64,000 nucleotides of DNA from Clostridiales bacterium Firm_14 (GCA_001604135.1 LVAT01000045.1:1-64000), one strand, 5' to 3'. Numbered from the stretch's first letter, positions 9,144 through 18,850 are shown. The notes: generated from the sequence alone by a model not told the origin. Numbers and translations: made by a program.

Positions 9144-9755
9144 GTGGTTATCGGCAAGTGGAATAAGTCAGTTATCTTAACCTATGCAGGACTCCTTACC
9201 GCAGTCCTCGGAATCTTTCTGGCGTTCACTCAGGAGAAGATAAATTATGCGTTCTGCTGCTTAATGGTTGCGGGAGTCTGTGACCTTTTCGACGGCATGG
9301 TCGCAAGAAGATGCAAGAGAACGGAAGAAGAGAAGATGTTCGGAATAGAGCTCGATTCCATTGTCGATACGATGAGCTTCATCGCACTCCCTATTTGTAT
9401 CTTCATTTCTATGGGCTTGGTGCAGCTTTGGGACGTGATCATCTTCATGCTCTTCGCTGTTGCAGGCGTTGCAAGACTTGCATACTTTAATATCGATACT
9501 GCAGACAGCGAGAAGGCCATAAAGTATTACACAGGTCTGCCGGTCACATATACTGCGCTGATATTCCCCTTGCTGTACTTATTAAAGCTCCCTTTGGAAG
9601 AGAATATCTTCCTCTGGATAGTAAGAGGTGTGATCGTTATCGTATCTGTCCTTCAGGTATTAAAGATCAAGGTCGTAAAGCCAAAGGGCGTCTGGTATGC
9701 GATATTCGGGATCATGGCTATAGCACTTCTTGTTGTTTATCTGGTTTTTATCTGA
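9144..9755 (+). CDS. pssA: CDP-alcohol phosphatidyltransferase, phosphatidylserine synthase-like
   Basis: This 203-residue membrane protein carries the CDP-alcohol phosphotransferase motif DG-x2-AR...G-x3-D-x3-D, visible as FDGMVARR and FGIELDSIVD, and has about six hydrophobic segments. Size and sequence fit the short Gram-positive PssA (CDP-diacylglycerol plus serine to phosphatidylserine), and the neighbouring psd gene supports serine as the head group. GTG start, with GGAGG 9 nt upstream inside the end of the dikinase gene; the genes are 2 bp apart. Archaetidylserine synthases belong to the same family, so the lipid part of the substrate remains open. Confidence 0.85.
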   Translation: MVIGKWNKSVILTYAGLLTAVLGIFLAFTQEKINYAFCCLMVAGVCDLFDGMVARRCKRTEEEKMFGIELDSIVDTMSFIALPICIFISMGLVQLWDVIIFMLFAVAGVARLAYFNIDTADSEKAIKYYTGLPVTYTALIFPLLYLLKLPLEENIFLWIVRGVIVIVSVLQVLKIKVVKPKGVWYAIFGIMAIALLVVYLVFI

Positions 9756-9761
9756 TTGCTT

Positions 9762-10616
9762 ATGAAAATCTACGACCGCAAAAATGATACTTACGAAGAG
9801 ATAGTCCAATACGGTGCAGGAAAGCTCGTTTTCCTGTATAACAACCCCTTGGGCAGGCTGCTTTTAGGGATCGCCGTATCGCCATTTGTATCGAATGTTT
9901 ATGCGTGGAAGAATTCAAGGAAGAGTTCTGCAAAAAAGATCCCCGCATTCATTAAAGAACACAACATCGACATGAGCGATTACGAAGACAGGGAATATAA
10001 GTCTTTCACTGATTTCTTCACGCGTAAGATCCGTTACGGAAAGCGCCCTGTCGATATGGCGCCTGAAGCACTGATAGCACCCGCTGATTCCAAGCTCCTT
10101 GTCTATGAGATCGAGAAGGATACGACGCTTAGGATCAAGGGCAGGACATATACGGCAGATGAGATCCTGGCAGATGCCGAGAACGCAAAAGAGTTTGCAG
10201 GCGGCTACGCACTTGTATTCAGACTTACAGTTGATGATTATCACAGATTCTGTTATCCGGACAGGGGATGCCTTATAAGCAGGCGCCTGATAAAGGGCAA
10301 GCTTCATACTGTGAGCCCGGTCTCAAAGGATCACAAGATCTATATGGAGAATACGAGAGTCGTAAATCTTTTGAAGACTGAGAACTTCGGAACCATTGCT
10401 TACATCGAAGTCGGCGCGATGCTCATAGGAAGGATCGTCGACAACGGTACCGATGTTTTCGAGAAGGGGCAGGAAAAAGGATATTTTGAACCCGGCGGTT
10501 CGACGGTGGTAATACTCGTCAAGAACGTTGAGATAGATAAAGACATTATGGAGCAGAGCGCTTCAGGGATAGAGACAAAGGTAAGATACGGAGAAAGGAT
10601 AGGCAGAGCTTTATGA
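9762..10616 (+). CDS. psd: Phosphatidylserine decarboxylase proenzyme
   Basis: Psd converts phosphatidylserine to phosphatidylethanolamine using a pyruvoyl group made by self-cleavage. The cleavage motif GGST is at residues 245-248 (EPGGSTVVILV), with Ser247 becoming the pyruvoyl. The conserved DYHRFCYPD motif lies near residues 153-161. The 284-residue length is normal. ATG 9762 is used in preference to the TTG at 9756. No strong ribosome binding site is seen, which suggests translational coupling to pssA. The last bases overlap the next gene as ATGA. Confidence 0.9.
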   Translation: MKIYDRKNDTYEEIVQYGAGKLVFLYNNPLGRLLLGIAVSPFVSNVYAWKNSRKSSAKKIPAFIKEHNIDMSDYEDREYKSFTDFFTRKIRYGKRPVDMAPEALIAPADSKLLVYEIEKDTTLRIKGRTYTADEILADAENAKEFAGGYALVFRLTVDDYHRFCYPDRGCLISRRLIKGKLHTVSPVSKDHKIYMENTRVVNLLKTENFGTIAYIEVGAMLIGRIVDNGTDVFEKGQEKGYFEPGGSTVVILVKNVEIDKDIMEQSASGIETKVRYGERIGRAL

Positions 10617-11521
10617 TCAAGCGAATCTACATTTACTATAAAGAGCGTTATCCGATAATACCGAGGATAGTTTTAGGAATAATTCTTTTCCTTGAGATCC
10701 ATTTCATCATACTCCTCAACATGGGCGTCACATGGAGCCAGGTCCGTCTCGGAGCGGCTGAAGCAACCGGCGCTTTTACGTGCTTTGCTTTCCTCTTATG
10801 GCTTCGTGTCGCTGACGACTTAAAAGATTTCGAGACTGATAAGAAACTGTTCCCGGACAGGCCCCTGCCGAGCGGAAGGGTACTTAAGAAGGACATCATC
10901 ATCTCATGCTCGATCGTTCAGGCGATCGCAATAGGCCTTAACATCGCCTTCATGCGAGAGAACCTGATCTTCCTTGCGATCCTTTATTTCTACGGGTTCC
11001 TGATGAGCAAATGGTTCTTCAAGAAAAAGAAGATCCAGCCGAGCCTTCCTCTGGCGCTCATTACGCATAATCCGGTCCAGGCATTCATCAACCTTTACAT
11101 CATTGCATTTACGATCCAGAAATATAATCTTCCGGCGTTCTCACTGACCAACATAATGGCATTGTGGACTCTTTATTTCCCGGCACTTATCTGGGAGGTA
11201 TCAAGAAAGATCAGGGCGCCGAAGGACGAGACGGAATACACGACTTATTCGAAGCTCTTCGGTTACAAGGATTCCACGAAGTTCGTGCTTATCCTTACGA
11301 TCATGGACATCATCACGAACTTCATCCTCGTATGGAATCTCAATAAGATCTCCGTAGGAGTCTTAGCGCTCCTCGTAGCTTGGATGACATGGAAGTTCGT
11401 CCAGTTCATGAAGAATCCGGAAAAGTTCGTCCTCGTAAACAAAGTCGAACTCTACACGTATCTCCAGGAATCGTCGATGCTCCTTACGATCGTCTGCTTC
11501 ATAATCTTCGGAAAGATCTGA
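10613..11521 (+). CDS. UbiA-family prenyltransferase
   Basis: This 302-residue protein has about eight to nine membrane helices. The first Asp-rich motif reads VADDLKDFETD, close to the family pattern NDxxDxxxD that binds the prenyl diphosphate through magnesium, followed by RPLPSGRV. A second acidic site, PKDETEYTTYSKLFGYKD, matches the later motif. UbiA enzymes attach isoprenoid chains to aromatic rings, haem, or (in archaea) geranylgeranylglyceryl phosphate. No quinone or haem genes are nearby, so lipid prenylation is the better guess given the neighbours. It overlaps psd by 4 bp. Confidence 0.82.
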   Translation: MIKRIYIYYKERYPIIPRIVLGIILFLEIHFIILLNMGVTWSQVRLGAAEATGAFTCFAFLLWLRVADDLKDFETDKKLFPDRPLPSGRVLKKDIIISCSIVQAIAIGLNIAFMRENLIFLAILYFYGFLMSKWFFKKKKIQPSLPLALITHNPVQAFINLYIIAFTIQKYNLPAFSLTNIMALWTLYFPALIWEVSRKIRAPKDETEYTTYSKLFGYKDSTKFVLILTIMDIITNFILVWNLNKISVGVLALLVAWMTWKFVQFMKNPEKFVLVNKVELYTYLQESSMLLTIVCFIIFGKI

Positions 11522-11522
11522 T

Positions 11523-13796
11523 ATGTACGGCTCTAAGATCGACAATCTCATTAAGCTTCGTGACAACGGATTTAATGTTCCGGCATTTACCGTTGTGCCT
11601 TACGAAGATGCGGTCAAAGATGACCTTCAGTTTGATATGCCTTCTTCGGGAAACCTCTTTTCCGTAAGAAGTTCGGCTAATGTTGAAGACGGCGAATTCC
11701 AGAGCTTTGCAGGACAGTTTGATACATTCCTCAATGTCGCGCGCGAAAACGTGAAGGACAAGATCAGGGAGATCATCTCATCGCTTAGCAGCGACGGTGT
11801 TAAGGCATATTGCGAAAAGAGCGGCACCGATATTTCTGACATCAGGATGAACATAATCGTTCAGGATATGATCGATTCTGAAGTGTCAGGCGTGCTCTTT
11901 ACTGCCAACCCGCAGGGCATCTTAAATGAGAGCGTTATAACCGTAGGAAGAGGCCTTGGCGAAGGCATTGTCTCGTCCAAAGTTGATACGACTTCTTACT
12001 ACTACAACCTCACTGATAAGATCTGTTATTTCGAGGGCAAAGAAGACCTGTTAGATCAGGAAAAGATCGAAGAACTGATTGGCATTTCTGATAAGATGAA
12101 GCCTATCTTCGGCGAATACTTAGACATCGAATTCGCGATCAAGGGAGGCGTTGTCTATATCCTTCAGGTACGTCCGATAACGACGCTTAAGACTGAAGAC
12201 CCGCTCATAATGGATAACAGCAATATTGTCGAGAGTTACCCGGGCATCTCATCGCCTCTTACGACTTCATTTGTCGATCTCGTATACAGCGGAGTCTTCA
12301 AAGGCGTCTGCGGAAGAGTGCTTAAGAACGACAAGGAACTGAATAAACACGAAGATGTCTTCCTTAACATGACAGGACACGTCAACGGCCGCGTTTATTA
12401 TAAGATCAGCAACTGGTACACGGTGATTAAATTTCTGCCGATGAGCAAGAAGATAATCCCTGTCTGGCAGGAGATGATGGGCGTCCGCAATAAGACCTAT
12501 AACGAAGACGATGTTAAGATAGGTTTCTTCACGCGTATCGCAACATATTTCAACTCAGTTTACGAGCTCTGTTCCGTTCCGAAGAACATGCGAAAACTGA
12601 ATGAGAAGTTCATCGTTATCAACGACGATTTCTATAAGAGATTCGATCCTTCGTTATCGCCTGAAGAACTTGTAAAACTCTTCAACGATGTGAAGGTAAA
12701 GCTCTTCGACTGCTGGGACGTAACGCTCCTTAACGACATGTATTCATTCATCTTCACGGGCCTTCTTAAGTCCAGGATGAAGAAGAAATACAAGAAGGAC
12801 GACAACGAGATCAATGACTACATCAGCGGCATCTCTGACATCGAGAGCATGAAGCCTGTTATCGAGATCACAAGACTCGCTCTTCAAAAAGACGATATGA
12901 GCGAAGAAGAATTCGCTAAAGCAAAGAAGGAATACATTAAGCTTTACGGCGACAGAAATCTCGAAGAATTAAAACTCGAGAGCAGGACATTCAGAAGTAA
13001 CCCCGAGCTTTTGGACTGGCGCATCAACCAGTACAGGAAAGACATGGACCGCCTTAAGGCAACATGGGACAGTTTTACCAGGAAAAAGAATACTGAAGAT
13101 AAATACGATGCACTCACGAGATTCTATGTTAAGAAGAGTTCTCTGGGCATCTATAACCGCGAGATCTCCAGACTTAACAGGAGCCGCATCTACGGCATCG
13201 TAAGACTCATCATAGACAGTTTGGGTGCCAAGTATAAAGAACAGGGCCTGATCGAAAAAGCACACGATATCTACTATATGAAGATAGATGAAGCACTGGG
13301 CCTTGCGACTGATCCTCATAACATGAGAAAGACTGTATCTGACCGCAAGGAACAGTATAAGCTCTATCGTGAACTGCCGCCTTATTCGAGACTGATCTTT
13401 TCTGAAGGTCCGTTCAACAAGCGCCATACAAACGTTAACCGGTATCACAAAAAGTTTAACGACAATGAACTTTCAGGCGTTCCGTGTTCTGGCGGCATCT
13501 GCGAAGGCGAAGCACTCGTAATAACAGACGTTAACGACACAGGCGATGTGAAGGATAAGATCCTGATCACTAAGATGACCGATCCCGGCTGGGTATTCCT
13601 TTTAACACAGGCAAAGGGAGTTATCTCAGAGAAGGGATCACTTTTGTCCCACACCGCGATAATCTCAAGAGAGATCGGTATTCCTTCGATCGTAGGTGTT
13701 AAAGATCTAATGGACACAGTGCAGTCAGGCGACATCATAAGGATGAACGGCGATAAGGGAACGATAGAGATACTAAAAAGGAGCAGCGATAAATGA
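11523..13796 (+). CDS. PEP synthase/rifampin phosphotransferase-like dikinase B
   Basis: This 757-residue protein is a diverged paralogue of the protein at 6637-9141 with the same order: ATP-grasp (about 1-225, with LFSVRSSANVEDGEFQSFAG and EFAIKGGVVYILQVRPI), a long helical acceptor region, and a C-terminal phosphohistidine domain with His710 in SLLSHTAIISREIGIPSIVG. Both catalytic halves look intact. It lacks the extreme N-terminal region seen in the first copy. Two such enzymes in one operon suggest two phosphorylation steps, or one hetero-oligomer. Start ATG follows the previous stop by 1 bp; the end overlaps the next gene as ATGA. Confidence 0.83.
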   Translation: MYGSKIDNLIKLRDNGFNVPAFTVVPYEDAVKDDLQFDMPSSGNLFSVRSSANVEDGEFQSFAGQFDTFLNVARENVKDKIREIISSLSSDGVKAYCEKSGTDISDIRMNIIVQDMIDSEVSGVLFTANPQGILNESVITVGRGLGEGIVSSKVDTTSYYYNLTDKICYFEGKEDLLDQEKIEELIGISDKMKPIFGEYLDIEFAIKGGVVYILQVRPITTLKTEDPLIMDNSNIVESYPGISSPLTTSFVDLVYSGVFKGVCGRVLKNDKELNKHEDVFLNMTGHVNGRVYYKISNWYTVIKFLPMSKKIIPVWQEMMGVRNKTYNEDDVKIGFFTRIATYFNSVYELCSVPKNMRKLNEKFIVINDDFYKRFDPSLSPEELVKLFNDVKVKLFDCWDVTLLNDMYSFIFTGLLKSRMKKKYKKDDNEINDYISGISDIESMKPVIEITRLALQKDDMSEEEFAKAKKEYIKLYGDRNLEELKLESRTFRSNPELLDWRINQYRKDMDRLKATWDSFTRKKNTEDKYDALTRFYVKKSSLGIYNREISRLNRSRIYGIVRLIIDSLGAKYKEQGLIEKAHDIYYMKIDEALGLATDPHNMRKTVSDRKEQYKLYRELPPYSRLIFSEGPFNKRHTNVNRYHKKFNDNELSGVPCSGGICEGEALVITDVNDTGDVKDKILITKMTDPGWVFLLTQAKGVISEKGSLLSHTAIISREIGIPSIVGVKDLMDTVQSGDIIRMNGDKGTIEILKRSSDK

Positions 13797-14863
13797 AGTT
13801 AGTTAAGTTCGACAGGGAAGAGAAGTATATCAAGGATTTTGTTAAGCTTGCGGAGAGACTCTACGATTTTTCTGACAACATGGAAGATCCTGATTCGATA
13901 AAGAAGATCCTCAAAGGTGAGCATCCTCTTAGCAAGTATTTCTCACTTGCAAAATTCCTTGTCTACGATGACGGCGGCAGCGTCAAAGGACGTTTCTGCA
14001 TCACGTCATATGAGGGCGATACTACTGCGTATCTGGGCTTCTTCGAGTGCGTGAACGACGCGGATGCTGCGAAGTTCCTGTTCGACAGTGCATATTCTTA
14101 TTGCAACGAAAATGGCTTTGAGAAGATCCAGGGTCCTGTCGATGCTTCCTTCTGGATAAAGTACAGACTTAAGATCAACAAGTTCGATGCGCCTTATACG
14201 GGCGAGCCTTACAACAAGGATTACTATCTGAAGCTATTTGAAGACAACGGATTCACCGTTGCTGAGCACTATACTTCACACGCTTTCAGAAGTGTCGGTG
14301 AAGAGTATAAGAATCCTAAGTTCGAAGAACATTACCAGGAGTTCCTTAACGCCGGTTATGAGATCAGGAGTCCCAAGGAAGAAGAGTTTTCGAGCGCTAT
14401 CGATGATGTATACAGACTCGTCACTGACCTTTACAGCGACTTCCCGATCTTCAAGGACGTTAAGCAGGAGGACTTCAGGGAAGTCTTCATGAGCTATAAG
14501 CAGATAATGAACATGAGCATGACCAAGCTCGCTTACTATAACGGCAAGGCTGTAGGCTTCTATGTATCGATCCCGGATTACGGCAATCTCGTTTATCACA
14601 CGGGCAATCCCGTTAATATCGCGAAGATCCTTATGACAAAGAAGAAGCCGAAGCGTTATGTAATGCTCTACATGGGTGTTGACCAGCAGCACAGAGGTCT
14701 CGGTAAAGCTCTTGTCTACGCGATCATGAAAGAGCTTATGGCATCAGGGCTCCCGAGCATCGGAGCTCTCATGAGAGACGGCAAATTAACACAGACATAT
14801 GCGAACGGTGATATCACCGGTGTTTACGAATATGTACTTTTGGAAAGGACGATAGAGAAATGA
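13793..14863 (+). CDS. GNAT-superfamily acyltransferase, two-lobed
   Basis: This 356-residue protein has two halves. The N-terminal half (about 1-180) resembles a divergent GNAT fold with a KIQGPVDASFW segment. The C-terminal half (about 190-356) has a recognisable acetyl/acyl-CoA loop, DQQHRGLGKALVYAIM. Such long GNAT proteins of the YghO type occur next to lipid or sphingolipid-like synthesis genes in other bacteria, but the substrate is unknown. It overlaps both neighbours by 4 bp, so it is an integral part of the operon and probably N- or O-acylates an intermediate. Confidence 0.75.
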   Translation: MKLVKFDREEKYIKDFVKLAERLYDFSDNMEDPDSIKKILKGEHPLSKYFSLAKFLVYDDGGSVKGRFCITSYEGDTTAYLGFFECVNDADAAKFLFDSAYSYCNENGFEKIQGPVDASFWIKYRLKINKFDAPYTGEPYNKDYYLKLFEDNGFTVAEHYTSHAFRSVGEEYKNPKFEEHYQEFLNAGYEIRSPKEEEFSSAIDDVYRLVTDLYSDFPIFKDVKQEDFREVFMSYKQIMNMSMTKLAYYNGKAVGFYVSIPDYGNLVYHTGNPVNIAKILMTKKKPKRYVMLYMGVDQQHRGLGKALVYAIMKELMASGLPSIGALMRDGKLTQTYANGDITGVYEYVLLERTIEK

Positions 14864-16317
14864 ATGAACTTGAGAAGTTTTTAAGAGCGGACTATGAGAA
14901 GTGGAAGGACAGAGATTATCTCCACGAGATGGTGGACGGCAAGTATGTAGGGATCACTTTCGGAGAATTCATAGAGAAGGTGAATTATCTTGCGACTTAT
15001 CTTATCTCAAAGGGCTACAAGGATAAGCACATCGGTATCTACAGCCCGAACTCCCTTGCCTGGATGATAGCTGACGTTGCAATCATGAACTATGTAGGTT
15101 TGAGTGTCGGACTTGCAAAGGATTGGATGGGCGATAACCTCGATTACGCGATCGCCAAGTGTGAGATCTCCTGCATGCTCTACAGCAAGGCTGTTGAGGA
15201 CAGACTTGAAGCCGTAAAGGCTAAATATACTGATGTTGAATTCATCTGCATCGAAGATAATTTCGATAAGATGATCGAAGAAGGAAAGGCACAGTGCAAA
15301 GAGATCTTCGCACTTGAACCCGTCGATGAAGATAAGCCTGCTAAGATCGTATTTACGAGCGGTTCTACATCCTTCCCGAAGGCAGTTATGCTCTCGATAA
15401 AGAACATCTATTCAAGCTATGAGGCACTCGGAAGAAGAATCCAGGTAGACACGAATGATGTCTGCTACCTGTTCCTGCCTTTGAACCATACATACGGATC
15501 AATCTTCAACTTTTTGTATTCTCTTGTGTTCGGCTACAGCATTTACCTTACCGGTGACATTAAGAATATGGCTCAGGAGATGATGATGGTAAAGCCTACA
15601 GTGTTCTGTGCTGTCCCTCTTGTTTGCGTTAAGTTCTGTGAGGGCGCAAAGGCAATGAATGTGCCTTTGAAGATGCTTTTGGGCGGCAGGATGAGGTATC
15701 TTTTCATCGGAGGTTCCTGCCTGCCTTATGACATCCGTCAGGCATTTATAGACCAGGGTATTAACCCGATGAATGCGTATGCATTATCTGAGACATCTTC
15801 AGGGTTCTCGATCGACTATCCTGACGTTACCGACATGGACAGCGCAGGCACACTCTTAGAGTATGTTGATGCGAAAGTAATCGATCCTGATGAGGACGGT
15901 GTAGGTGAGCTCGCGATCAAGGGACCCAATGTTTTCCACGGTTATCTCAATGATCCTGAAGCGACTGCAAGGGCATTTGATAAGGACGGATATTTCCTTA
16001 CAGGTGACCTCGGAAAGATCGTAGGCACCATGGTCTACGTAAAGGGAAGAAAGGACACAATGCTCGTCCTTCCCAACGGCGAAAATGTATCTGCCAAGAG
16101 GATCTGCGAGAAGGTTAAGTCTGCAGATCCCAGGATCGCTTCCGTAAAAGCATATATCCGTGACGGCTATCTCACATGCGATATATTCGTTAACGGCAAG
16201 GAGAACATCGAAGGCGACTGGCAGGCAGTCATCGATAAAGTGAATGCCGATCTGTCGAAGTTCGAGATGATCAGAAAATTCAATGTCGCAGACATCGGGT
16301 CACTGCTGAAGGGTTGA
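14860..16317 (+). CDS. AMP-forming acyl-CoA synthetase/ligase (ANL superfamily)
   Basis: This 485-residue adenylate-forming enzyme shows the P-loop VFTSGSTSFPKAVML (about residue 165), the acceptor motif YALSETSS near 305, the hinge-region aspartate in YFLTGDLGKI and GRKDTMLVLPNGENVSA. It activates a carboxylic acid as an acyl-adenylate for transfer to CoA or another carrier. It is the last gene of the operon and overlaps the GNAT gene by 4 bp, which suggests that it supplies the acyl donor that the GNAT protein uses. No adjacent carrier protein is present. Confidence 0.87.
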   Translation: MNELEKFLRADYEKWKDRDYLHEMVDGKYVGITFGEFIEKVNYLATYLISKGYKDKHIGIYSPNSLAWMIADVAIMNYVGLSVGLAKDWMGDNLDYAIAKCEISCMLYSKAVEDRLEAVKAKYTDVEFICIEDNFDKMIEEGKAQCKEIFALEPVDEDKPAKIVFTSGSTSFPKAVMLSIKNIYSSYEALGRRIQVDTNDVCYLFLPLNHTYGSIFNFLYSLVFGYSIYLTGDIKNMAQEMMMVKPTVFCAVPLVCVKFCEGAKAMNVPLKMLLGGRMRYLFIGGSCLPYDIRQAFIDQGINPMNAYALSETSSGFSIDYPDVTDMDSAGTLLEYVDAKVIDPDEDGVGELAIKGPNVFHGYLNDPEATARAFDKDGYFLTGDLGKIVGTMVYVKGRKDTMLVLPNGENVSAKRICEKVKSADPRIASVKAYIRDGYLTCDIFVNGKENIEGDWQAVIDKVNADLSKFEMIRKFNVADIGSLLKG

Positions 16318-16383
16318 TAATCATCGGACAGATATCATAAGATTGAATAAATAACGATTTCATTCTGTTGGGGAGAAATAGGT

Positions 16384-18789
16384 GTGAGACGTTTAATAAG
16401 TATTGTTCTGTGCGCAGGGGTGCTGCTTTCTGCAGCATCCTGCGGCAAAAGAGAGAAGGACCGGATCTATAAGGATTCGCCCTGGTATTCAGCCGTTAGT
16501 TTTAATGTAGCTGATCACCTTAATCACGGTGATAAGACCGTGAGCTATTATATGGCGTCATTTGCAGGATATGATGACGGCAGGATCTATTATATGGTTA
16601 CCGGAGATTATGAACTTCCTGAAGATGCGGATCCGGCAACTGTCAAAAGAAGTGACTATGAGTTTTCTTTCCTAGACGTGTATAGTCTGGACGGTACACT
16701 TGTTAAGAGTATCGATCTGAACAGGGATAAGGCGCTGCTTAAAGGCGTAACGGGAGGCGCAAGCGTTGAGGCTTTGCAGATACTTCCGAAGGATACCATG
16801 ATAAAGGACGGAAAGCTCAATCTTCATGCAAGTTATTTCAGTCTGTCCTCATATGAACTCACGGATTTTAATGTTGTATACGACGCTCTGAAAGACGAAG
16901 TCGTATCTGTTGAAGGTGATGAATGTGTATTATCGGAAATGGGGATCCATGATACATTCCGAGCCGGAGAATATGTTTTCGACGGAACAAAGATAAGTCT
17001 TTACGGAGTGAATTTTGCGGCAGATCCGCTTTATATGGAAATAGTTAATCCGGACGGCGGTTCAAGGGTGGTCAATGTCAAGCAGGAATGTCCCGGTCTT
17101 AAGAGTTATGAATTCAAGGATATGATCTACACCGGTGACGGGAAAGCACTTCTGAGTTTCTACAATACCGGTTCTGAAGACGAATACTGTCTTGCTGATC
17201 TGAAGACGGGAAAGCTTTCCTTATATGAAGAAGACACGGCTTGGTTCAGCATGTATTTCTCCCAATACAACCCGCAATATGTTGAGGGAAAGGGATATAT
17301 GTTCTCCGGCGGGAACTGCATTAAATATGTTGATTTCAAGAAGAAGGAAGTAAGCGAAGCATTCTCCTTTGACAACTGCAATATCAACAGAAGAGAGACC
17401 GAGGGACTGTCTGTCATCTCGATGACGGATGACCGGATCATCCTTTCAGGTGATAAGCCGGTTATGAACGATCTGGGCATGTATCTCGTTGATGCTTCTG
17501 TATTTGTCCTGACAAAGGAGAAGACAAATCCTAATGCAGGCAAGACCATACTCAGAGCAGCAACTGTACATTCATTTGATCATGCGTTCTGTGAAGCTGT
17601 TGTTAAGTTCAATGATACTGATCCTGACTACTTCATCACATTTGACACCAAGTATTCTCTTACCGAGAAGTATTACAACGGCGAGATGGAACTGTTTGAA
17701 GGGTATGATGCGGCCGGGCTTGACATCGAATCCAAAAACAGGAATCAGTTAATGATGGATCTGATGACCGGTGACGGCCCTGATATCATTCTCGATTCTT
17801 CCGATATTACGGGACTGAATAATGACGATTATCTTCTTGATATGAGTCAGGTTGTGGATACATCCGGTCTGTTTGAAAATGTTGTCAACTTATCCAAAAC
17901 TGACGGAAAGCTTTATCAAGTACCTCTCTCATTCTTTACATACGGGATCATAACCAATAAGAAGAATGTCCAAAGCGGACAGACCGGCTTTACATACGGT
18001 CAGTATAAAGATTTCGTTGATGTTACCTGCAACGGCAAAAATCCTCTTGGCAACAAGCAGATAGATGTGTTTATAGACTGTTTTGCTCCTGTCTATAAAA
18101 ACCACATTAACGGAAAGAATTTTGACTTTGGCGGCGATGATACCAAGGCTCTTGCAGATTATGTAAAAGATAATGTTTTCGAGACTTCGAAAAACAATGT
18201 GAATCAGGAGAATCAATTCGTTTATCAGATCAACGGCGGAAGGGCAGACAGTGTATCGTTAAGGTTGTTTGTGGAAACGTATTACGAACAGGATGTAAAT
18301 AACCTCACAATTCTCGGATATCCCACACCTGATGCACGCGGCCCCAGACTTGTAATCGGATCATCTTTTGCCATTTCCGCGAAAACAAAAGCGAAAGATG
18401 CACTGGCTGATTTTGTGAAGATACTGCTGTCAGACGAGATCCAGCTTATGTATGCCGGAGAGGATTATGCGACACCTGTAAATCTCTCCGCGTATGAGAC
18501 TTCTTCAAGAAACATAATCGACAGAAAAAACGATCAGATAAGAGCAATAAAGGAAAGCCAGAGAAAAGGCGGATACGAAGTTGAGGATACAGAGGAAGTG
18601 GATGCTTCGGTAATAGAAAACTACAAGAAGATCGTGGATTCCTGTTCATATGTATCTTATACGGATCCCGCGATCTCGATAATCATCTACGAAGAAATGC
18701 CTGCTTATTTCGCGGGCCAGAAGTCTTTCGATGAAGTTACAAAACTGATCAACAACAGGGCGACGACATATTTGAACGAGAGAGGATAA
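16384..18789 (+). CDS. Large lipoprotein with C-terminal extracellular solute-binding domain
   Basis: This is an 801-residue protein. The N-terminus is a lipoprotein signal peptide with lipobox LSAASC, so it is anchored outside the membrane. Residues about 30-380 form a beta-rich region with repeated strand patterns, possibly propeller-like. Residues about 390-790 resemble family-1 solute-binding proteins (MTGDGPDIILDSSD and KLYQVPLSFFTYGIITNK). No permease or ATPase genes adjoin it. GTG start with GGGGAG upstream. Only 66 bp separate it from the lipid operon and no terminator is seen between them, so co-transcription is possible. Confidence 0.8.
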   Translation: MRRLISIVLCAGVLLSAASCGKREKDRIYKDSPWYSAVSFNVADHLNHGDKTVSYYMASFAGYDDGRIYYMVTGDYELPEDADPATVKRSDYEFSFLDVYSLDGTLVKSIDLNRDKALLKGVTGGASVEALQILPKDTMIKDGKLNLHASYFSLSSYELTDFNVVYDALKDEVVSVEGDECVLSEMGIHDTFRAGEYVFDGTKISLYGVNFAADPLYMEIVNPDGGSRVVNVKQECPGLKSYEFKDMIYTGDGKALLSFYNTGSEDEYCLADLKTGKLSLYEEDTAWFSMYFSQYNPQYVEGKGYMFSGGNCIKYVDFKKKEVSEAFSFDNCNINRRETEGLSVISMTDDRIILSGDKPVMNDLGMYLVDASVFVLTKEKTNPNAGKTILRAATVHSFDHAFCEAVVKFNDTDPDYFITFDTKYSLTEKYYNGEMELFEGYDAAGLDIESKNRNQLMMDLMTGDGPDIILDSSDITGLNNDDYLLDMSQVVDTSGLFENVVNLSKTDGKLYQVPLSFFTYGIITNKKNVQSGQTGFTYGQYKDFVDVTCNGKNPLGNKQIDVFIDCFAPVYKNHINGKNFDFGGDDTKALADYVKDNVFETSKNNVNQENQFVYQINGGRADSVSLRLFVETYYEQDVNNLTILGYPTPDARGPRLVIGSSFAISAKTKAKDALADFVKILLSDEIQLMYAGEDYATPVNLSAYETSSRNIIDRKNDQIRAIKESQRKGGYEVEDTEEVDASVIENYKKIVDSCSYVSYTDPAISIIIYEEMPAYFAGQKSFDEVTKLINNRATTYLNERG

Positions 18790-18850
18790 ATGTCATAAAA
18801 GAATCGGCATCCTTTGGTTATAATCAGAAAGGCTCTTTTCAAATTTATAG

